From Porticoccus sp038143955 (GTDB taxonomy: Bacteria; Pseudomonadota; Gammaproteobacteria; Pseudomonadales; Porticoccaceae), in NCBI GenBank assembly GCA_038143955.1, contig JAYQMT010000005.1, positions 1,178,001-1,242,000 of the forward strand: a stretch of 64,000 bases of DNA. The letters are read 5' to 3'. A program made the translations under genes and the position numbers. Each line of letters opens with the position of its first letter. Position 1 is the first letter of the stretch. The notes beneath the pieces were generated by a model. That model was given only the letters and a program-made list of their open reading frames with translations. It was not told the origin of the DNA and did no database searches. This document shows, in pieces, positions 59,130 through 64,000 of this stretch.

Positions 59130-59149
59130 AATCAGCAATTTTGTATAAT
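59121..59149 (+). promoter_or_regulatory. candidate sigma-70 promoter for rpoZ-spoT
   Basis: TTGTCC (59121-59126) and a perfect TATAAT (59144-59149) are separated by exactly 17 bases. The -35 overlaps the end of gmk. The rpoZ ATG is 62 bases further on. Confidence 0.5.
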
Positions 59150-59211
59150 ACATAACTGGAATTATAATATTAATTTTTTAACTGTAAATACTAACTATAA
59201 CGGATCCGCAC

Positions 59212-59559
59212 ATGGCAAGAATTACTGTAGAAGACTGCTTAAAAAATGTAGCTAACCGCTTTGAGCTTGTAATGGTTAGCTCTAAAAGGGCTCGTCACAT
59301 CGCTTTGGGCGAAAAAGAAGCTTTGGTGCCAATAGAAAATGATAAACCTACAGTTGTTGCTTTACGAGAAATTGAGCAAGGTTTAATAACGGCTGATATC
59401 TTAATAGAAAAAAAGCCGAATGATTTTTCTTTGGGGTCTGAAGTAGTCTCTGAATCAGTCGAGCACAACTCAAACGATGATAATTTAATTGATGATTCTT
59501 CATTAAAAAACGATTTTTCTGCTGAAAATTCCACCGAACCTCACAATAAAGAAGCATAA
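59212..59559 (+). CDS. rpoZ: RNA polymerase omega subunit
   Basis: Helps assemble RNA polymerase and forms part of the ppGpp site. It begins ARITVEDCLKNVANRFELVM, then SSKRARHIALGE and PTVVALREIEQG. At 115 residues it is longer than E. coli omega (91). The extra C-terminal part, from about residue 70, is a Ser/Asn/Asp/Glu-rich acidic tail. It lies between gmk and spoT, 21 bases before the latter. The gene is intact. Confidence 0.96.
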   Translation: MARITVEDCLKNVANRFELVMVSSKRARHIALGEKEALVPIENDKPTVVALREIEQGLITADILIEKKPNDFSLGSEVVSESVEHNSNDDNLIDDSSLKNDFSAENSTEPHNKEA

Positions 59560-59580
59560 CTAGATGGAGGAGATGAAATC

Positions 59581-61692
59581 TTGGTAACCTCTGAGGTAGC
59601 CGAGGCTTTTGGTCAGAAACTCTCCCCATACCTCGAAACAAATCAAATCTATAGTATCCTGCAAGCATATAAGTTCGCAGAACAATGTCACGAAGGTCAA
59701 ATCAGACAAACGGGTGAACCATATATAACCCATCCCCTTGCTGTGGCAACAATTCTCGCTGAAATGCATTTAGACCATGAGGGGATAATGGCTGCACTAC
59801 TTCATGACGTCCTCGAAGATACGCATGTAAACAAAAAGGAGCTTAAGGATCTTTTTGGAAATACTGTTGCAGATTTAGTCGACGGACTCACTAAACTAGA
59901 TGAAATAGAAACAACTTCAAGAGCTGAGAGACAAGCGGATAGCTTTCAAAAAATGACTCTTGCTATGTCAAAGGATGTAAGAGTGATGCTTATAAAGTTG
60001 GCCGATAGGCTACACAATATGAGGACACTACAGGGCTTGAGCCCAGAAAAACGTCGCAGGGTTGCACGAGAAACCCTAGAAATTTATGCGCCCATAGCAC
60101 AAAGATTGGGAATCAATAATGTCAGGGTAGAGTTTGAAGAACTTGGTTTTTCATCTATGTATCCTGTCCGACATAAAAGGATGATGGAAGCACTTAAAGC
60201 TGCACGTGGTCCACGACGCGAAATCGTTGAGGAAATTAAAAATAGTATAGATAATCGACTGGATAAGGAGTCTATAGGGGCTGAAGTTACAGGTAGAGAA
60301 AAACATCTTTGGAGTATCTACCAAAAAATGAAAACTAAGAAAAAATCCTTTCGAGATATTATGGATGTTTTCGCCTTTCGCATCGTTGTTGAATCTGTAG
60401 ACGACTGCTATCGTACGTTAGGTATTATGCATAATCTATTTAAGCCAGTAGCTGGTGAATTCAAGGATTATATTGCCATACCTAAGGTCAATGGATATCA
60501 ATCCCTACATAATATTTTAGTAGGCATGCATGGGGTACTAATTGAAATTCAAATTAGAACAAAAGATATGGACGATATGGCAAATTACGGTATTGCTGCG
60601 CACTGGCTTTATAAATCTCAAGATGAAGGAAATCCAAGAGCTTACAGATGGATACAGGGTTTATTAGAGATACAAAAACGGGCGGGCGATTCACTAGAAT
60701 TTATTGAACATGTAAAAACAGATTTATTTCCAGATGAAGTTTATGTTTTTACAACAAAAGGTGAAATTATTTCTCTTCCTCAAGGTGCCACGCCAGTTGA
60801 TTTCGCTTATGCAGTTCATACTGCTCTTGGTGATACCTGTATCGCTTGCAAAAGTAATGGTCAATTGATTTCTCTTTCGGAGAGACTTGAAAGTGGAGTC
60901 CGAATTGAGATTATTACAGCTAAAGATGCCCAGCCAAACCCATCTTGGCTAAATTTTGTGATGACAGCTAAAGCTCGCAGTGGAATACGTCATTTTCTTA
61001 AGCATCAACAACACGATGATTCTGTTGTATTAGGAAAAAATCTCCTCGATAGAGCTCTTGGTAGTTTCGGTACAAACTATAAAAGTATCCGAAAATCATG
61101 GATCAAAAGGGCTCTAAAAGAAACAGGCTGCAGTAAATTTGAAGAGGTGCTTCAACAAATTGGTCTAGGTAATAGAATGGCATATGCATTGGCTAATCTC
61201 ATGGCTCCTCCGTCAAAGCGAAAGGACGCCATACCCGAAAAGTTCGAATCATCTATTATGATTGATACAAGAGAAGGTTTAATTATAAACTATGCTCGTT
61301 GTTGTCATCCTATACCGGGCGACTCTATACTAGGTCACCTCAGTCCCGGCAAAGGGCTTGTTGTCCATATAGATATCTGTAAGAACCTTGATGAAATTCG
61401 CACTAATAAAGAAAAGTGTATACCCCTCAATTGGTCTACTAAGTTCAAGGGTGATTTTGCAGTAGCATTAAAGGTTGAATTAGCCTCAGAGAGGGGTATC
61501 GTTGCTTCATTGGCTTCGCGCATTTCAGAGACAGAAGCCGCGATACTAAAAATTCAAACGGAAGAAAGAGACGGTTTTTCAATGATTATCGATTTACTAA
61601 TTGAGGTTAAAAGTCGACTTCACTTAGCTCGGGTTATCAAGCGCATCAGAATTTTAAAACAAGTACAACGGGTATACCGTACAACGAACTAA
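59581..61692 (+). CDS. spoT: bifunctional (p)ppGpp synthase/hydrolase SpoT
   Basis: Makes and degrades the stringent-response alarmone. The HD hydrolase domain has HPLAVATILAEM and LLHDVLEDT, so hydrolase activity is likely. The synthetase domain has HLWSIYQKMK, DVFAFRIVV and DYIAIPKVNGYQSLHN. A TGS domain (DEVYVFTTKGEIISLPQGAT) and a C-terminal ACT domain follow. The 703 residues are typical. The start is a TTG at 59581. GGAGGAG lies eight bases upstream and no in-frame ATG is available. It is cotranscribed with rpoZ and probably ridA. The gene is intact. Confidence 0.97.
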   Translation: MVTSEVAEAFGQKLSPYLETNQIYSILQAYKFAEQCHEGQIRQTGEPYITHPLAVATILAEMHLDHEGIMAALLHDVLEDTHVNKKELKDLFGNTVADLVDGLTKLDEIETTSRAERQADSFQKMTLAMSKDVRVMLIKLADRLHNMRTLQGLSPEKRRRVARETLEIYAPIAQRLGINNVRVEFEELGFSSMYPVRHKRMMEALKAARGPRREIVEEIKNSIDNRLDKESIGAEVTGREKHLWSIYQKMKTKKKSFRDIMDVFAFRIVVESVDDCYRTLGIMHNLFKPVAGEFKDYIAIPKVNGYQSLHNILVGMHGVLIEIQIRTKDMDDMANYGIAAHWLYKSQDEGNPRAYRWIQGLLEIQKRAGDSLEFIEHVKTDLFPDEVYVFTTKGEIISLPQGATPVDFAYAVHTALGDTCIACKSNGQLISLSERLESGVRIEIITAKDAQPNPSWLNFVMTAKARSGIRHFLKHQQHDDSVVLGKNLLDRALGSFGTNYKSIRKSWIKRALKETGCSKFEEVLQQIGLGNRMAYALANLMAPPSKRKDAIPEKFESSIMIDTREGLIINYARCCHPIPGDSILGHLSPGKGLVVHIDICKNLDEIRTNKEKCIPLNWSTKFKGDFAVALKVELASERGIVASLASRISETEAAILKIQTEERDGFSMIIDLLIEVKSRLHLARVIKRIRILKQVQRVYRTTN

Positions 61693-61706
61693 CATAGGGC
61701 ATCCAT

Positions 61707-62090
61707 ATGATTAATAAAGCCACCATAAATACAGAGAAAGCTCCTGCGGCTATTGGAACTTACTCGCAAGCAATTAAGGTGAACAATACTGTATATTTAT
61801 CTGGTCAAATTCCACTTGATCCAGAATCTATGGAACTGGTACAAGGTGGTATTGAGTCTGAAATAAATCAAGTTTTCAATAATCTGGCTGCTGTATGTCA
61901 AGCAGCGGGTGGTGACTTAAAAAATATAGTCAAATTAAATGTATACCTAACCGATCTGGTCAATTTTTCTATAGTCAATACTATCATGGCTTCTCATTTT
62001 GAGGAGCCCTATCCAGCAAGAGCTGCAATTGGAATTAATCAACTGCCAAAAGAAGCTGAGGTAGAAATGGATGCCATTATGGTAATTTAA
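61707..62090 (+). CDS. ridA: RidA-family enamine/imine deaminase
   Basis: Hydrolyses reactive enamine and imine intermediates of PLP enzymes. It has APAAIGTYSQAIKVNNTVYLSGQIPLDP, QVFNNLAAVCQAAGGDL, VNVYLTDL-like (KLNVYLTDL) and a C-terminal RAAIGINQLPKEAEVEMDAI, containing the substrate Arg. The 127 residues are normal. It follows spoT by 14 bases, as in Pseudomonas, and overlaps the next convergent gene by 14 bases. The gene is intact. Confidence 0.95.
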   Translation: MINKATINTEKAPAAIGTYSQAIKVNNTVYLSGQIPLDPESMELVQGGIESEINQVFNNLAAVCQAAGGDLKNIVKLNVYLTDLVNFSIVNTIMASHFEEPYPARAAIGINQLPKEAEVEMDAIMVI

Positions 62091-63000
62091 AAGTAGAGTT
62101 ATTTTCTAACAACAGTGGTATGTAGCCTTTTTTAAAATCGGGAAAAATAAAATTATAGCCGCTATCTTTTATTAGCTTATTGTTACATCTACGATTAACG
62201 CTCTTATTATCTATGTCTTTAGGAATTCCATTTTTTTCTTCTGTTCGTACTCGCATATGGTTAGCTAGCCAGCTTTGTATTTCATAAGCCGGAACTGGCT
62301 GATTATCAGTTCCAATATAGAGATTGGATATATGTTTTTTTTGTGAATACAGGCCTATTATATGAATTATGATACCGGCACAATCTGCAACATGTATTCT
62401 GTTTGTCCAAGATACTGGATGCTTAGGTGCGATATTTCCCTTTTTAATTTGATTCAATAGCCTTCCTCGACCTGGACCATATATGCCAGAAAAACGCACT
62501 ATGACTGACTTTATTAATGTGCTGTTATTCGAGACTAATTCTTTAGAAATAGATTTAACTAAATTCTCAGCCTCTAATAGCCTCTTTCCCCTATATGATT
62601 TTGAGGAAGCTACTGATGATTCGTCCACCCATTCTCCACAAGATTGACCATAAACACCTGTACTTGATACCCATATAACTAATTGCGGGCGATATGATAG
62701 TTTCTTAATAGTCGATTTTAAAACGTTCGCACCATTGACATAACTATCTAAGTATCCTTGGTCGCTCATAGAATCAGGAGTTAAAGTTACAACAATGACA
62801 TCAATATTTGAATTATCTAATATAGATAAAAAATTTTCACTATCACACAGATCTCCTTTTATCGCTTCTATATCTGATGGTAAGGCAGATGGTTTTCTCC
62901 GCATTGCAAGTGTCTGCCAATGATCATATAAACTATTATCTGAAAGCGTTCGGATTGCCCGAACACCGATATCTCCGCAACCAGCAAACAAGACTTTCAA
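62077..63000 (-). CDS. NAD(P)-binding epimerase/dehydratase-like protein (YeeZ-like)
   Basis: A Rossmann-fold protein of the extended-SDR type, 307 residues, resembling YeeZ/atypical SDR5 proteins. It starts KVLFAGCGDIGVRAIRTL, a glycine-rich dinucleotide motif. WVSSTGVYGQSCGEWVDESS corresponds to the catalytic Ser region, with the usual Tyr-x3-Lys seen in SYRGKRLLEAE as Y-R-G-K. IVRFSGIYGPGRGRLL is a further landmark. The substrate is unknown. It is divergent from recG. The gene is intact. Confidence 0.8.
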   Translation of the reverse strand: MKVLFAGCGDIGVRAIRTLSDNSLYDHWQTLAMRRKPSALPSDIEAIKGDLCDSENFLSILDNSNIDVIVVTLTPDSMSDQGYLDSYVNGANVLKSTIKKLSYRPQLVIWVSSTGVYGQSCGEWVDESSVASSKSYRGKRLLEAENLVKSISKELVSNNSTLIKSVIVRFSGIYGPGRGRLLNQIKKGNIAPKHPVSWTNRIHVADCAGIIIHIIGLYSQKKHISNLYIGTDNQPVPAYEIQSWLANHMRVRTEEKNGIPKDIDNKSVNRRCNNKLIKDSGYNFIFPDFKKGYIPLLLENNSTFKLP

Positions 63001-63111
63001 TTAGCTTTCCTTTTATGACTTATTTTCGCTATTATTATAAATGAAAGATCATAAATAACCTTAACTGAATTGTTTCTATAACCCTATTTATCTAGCTGTG
63101 ATTAAGCATAT

Positions 63112-64000
63112 ATGAACAGTCCAAATCTTGACCAGCTTCATGTATCTACACTCAATGGAGTGGGGGCTCAAATCTCATCAAAATTATCCAAGTTAGGGAT
63201 TTATACTATACAAGATTTAGTGTTTCATTTACCACTTCGGTATATTGATAGAACACAAATATCTCCTATCGGAACACTACAGACTGACCAAGAGGTCGTT
63301 ATTGAAGGTGAGATCACTGGATCTGAAGTGACTTATGGTCGACGCAGAAGCTTACTTTGTCGGTTAGAGGATATAACAGGAACTATAAGTTTACGTTTTT
63401 TCCATTTTAATAGTTCTCTTCAGAGACGCTTAAAAAAAAATACTTTTCTAAGATGTTATGGTCAAACCAAAATTGGTAGTTCAGGAATCGAGATATACCA
63501 CCCAGAATATCAATTTATTGACCCGAATAAACCCGCATCTCTTCAAGAGAATTTGACGGCTGTGTATCCGACTACTCAGGGTATCTCTCAACAAAGAATG
63601 AGGAATATAGTGCTACAGGCGCTAGCATTAATAGATACAGGTAAGTTAGAAGAACTACTACCAAATATATTACAAAAAATACCACTCAAAGATGAGCTAA
63701 AATTCATTCATCAGCCACCTAGTGATACTCCAATTGAAAAGCTGATTAGAGGAGAACATCGCGCGCAAAAACGCTTAGCTTTTGAAGAGCTGCTAGCACA
63801 TAATCTTAGCTTATTGAAACTTCGCCAATCAATACAACAAAGGGGAGGGCCAATTCTCAAAGTGAACAATATACTGCATGAAAGGTTCTTAAATTCTCTC
63901 CCATTTACGCTTACTAGTGCACAGAATAGGGTAAGTGTAGAGATACAAAACGACTTAAATAGCTCTACACCGATGCTTCGACTTCTTCAGGGTGACGTTG
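63112..64000 (+). CDS. recG: ATP-dependent DNA helicase RecG (partial)
   Basis: Branch-migration helicase that remodels stalled forks. The first 296 codons are present: the wedge domain with LNGVGAQISSKLSKLGIYTIQDLVFHLPLRYID, EGEITGSEVTYGRRRSLLC and RFFHF, then RLAFEELLAHNLSLLKLR and FTLTSAQNRVSVEIQNDL. The sequence is cut in LRLLQGDV, just before the Walker A GSGKT. The frame is open throughout. It starts at ATG 63112, about 110 bases from the divergent SDR gene. Confidence 0.95.
   Translation, partial: MNSPNLDQLHVSTLNGVGAQISSKLSKLGIYTIQDLVFHLPLRYIDRTQISPIGTLQTDQEVVIEGEITGSEVTYGRRRSLLCRLEDITGTISLRFFHFNSSLQRRLKKNTFLRCYGQTKIGSSGIEIYHPEYQFIDPNKPASLQENLTAVYPTTQGISQQRMRNIVLQALALIDTGKLEELLPNILQKIPLKDELKFIHQPPSDTPIEKLIRGEHRAQKRLAFEELLAHNLSLLKLRQSIQQRGGPILKVNNILHERFLNSLPFTLTSAQNRVSVEIQNDLNSSTPMLRLLQGDV

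Noticed and set aside
1..64000. Mobile elements, defence islands, CRISPR arrays, tRNA or rRNA genes
   Set aside because: No transposase, integrase, restriction, toxin-antitoxin or Cas protein, no regularly spaced repeats and no recognisable tRNA or rRNA sequence was seen.

Overview
This window is a core-genome segment from an AT-rich gammaproteobacterium. Gene content and gene order point to the Pseudomonas/Cellvibrio side of the class. The blocks parC-parE-yqiA-cpdA-yqiB-nudF // tolC-waaA, hldE...carbamoyltransferase-kinases-waaP-waaG-waaC-waaF-ilvE, folA-thyA-lgt-ptsP-rppH-HAD, dsbD-aroQ-accB-accC-dusB-fis-purH-purD, coq7...trpCDGE-rpe, gshB-ruvX-yggS-proC-yggT and rph/gmk-rpoZ-spoT-ridA-recG all recall the Pseudomonas aeruginosa chromosome, here shortened and joined in a new order. 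fabY, the acetyl-CoA-dependent ketoacyl synthase first described in P. aeruginosa, is present. I cannot name a genus. I see no rRNA, tRNA, insertion sequence, prophage, integrase or CRISPR array.

Layout. 1-5177 (minus): topoisomerase IV genes with yqiA, cpdA, yqiB and nudF. 5302-10164: tolC, waaA (opposite strand), an FAD oxidoreductase and an aldo/keto reductase. 10176-20285 (minus): an LPS inner-core operon, read from ilvE through waaF, waaC, waaG, waaP, a tandem kinase-fold protein and a carbamoyltransferase to hldE, with a glycosyltransferase remnant inside. 20582-27199: argA, then folA-thyA-lgt, ptsP and rppH. 27357-32652: HAD phosphatase, rsmC, a PfkB sugar/nucleoside kinase, a periplasmic copper chaperone and dsbD. 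32904-39561: aroQ-accB-accC, dusB-fis, purH-purD. 39577-47615: metallo-hydrolase, coq7, a LysR regulator, an OsmC protein, trpC-trpD-trpG-trpE and rpe. 47775-53676: ubiD, fabY, a GlxA-type AraC regulator and a reduced PilJ-like methyl-accepting protein. 53905-64000: gshB, ruvX, yggS, proC, yggT, rph, gmk, rpoZ, spoT, ridA, an NAD-binding protein and the start of recG.

Together the genes cover chromosome decatenation, lipid A/inner-core assembly and export (waaA, hldE, waaC, waaF, waaG, waaP), branched-chain amino acid, arginine, tryptophan and proline synthesis, purine and dTMP/folate synthesis, fatty-acid initiation (accBC, fabY), ubiquinone synthesis (ubiD, coq7), thiol/copper handling and the stringent response. 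All are housekeeping roles of a free-living or mildly reduced cell.

The dominant oddity is that about 20 of roughly 60 genes carry one or more single-base frameshifts, nearly all in short homopolymers and mostly with one base missing, while the protein sequence on both sides is well conserved. I merged such pieces into single genes and give the break positions. The simplest reading is residual indel error in the read or assembly. Real decay, or rescue by transcriptional slippage at the A9 tracts in gmk and rsmC, is the alternative. I found no convincing new biological system. The best leads are an orphan intrinsic terminator that may end a small RNA (42334-42357), a perfect inverted repeat ahead of aroQ-accBC, and the eroded LPS and pil-chp loci.
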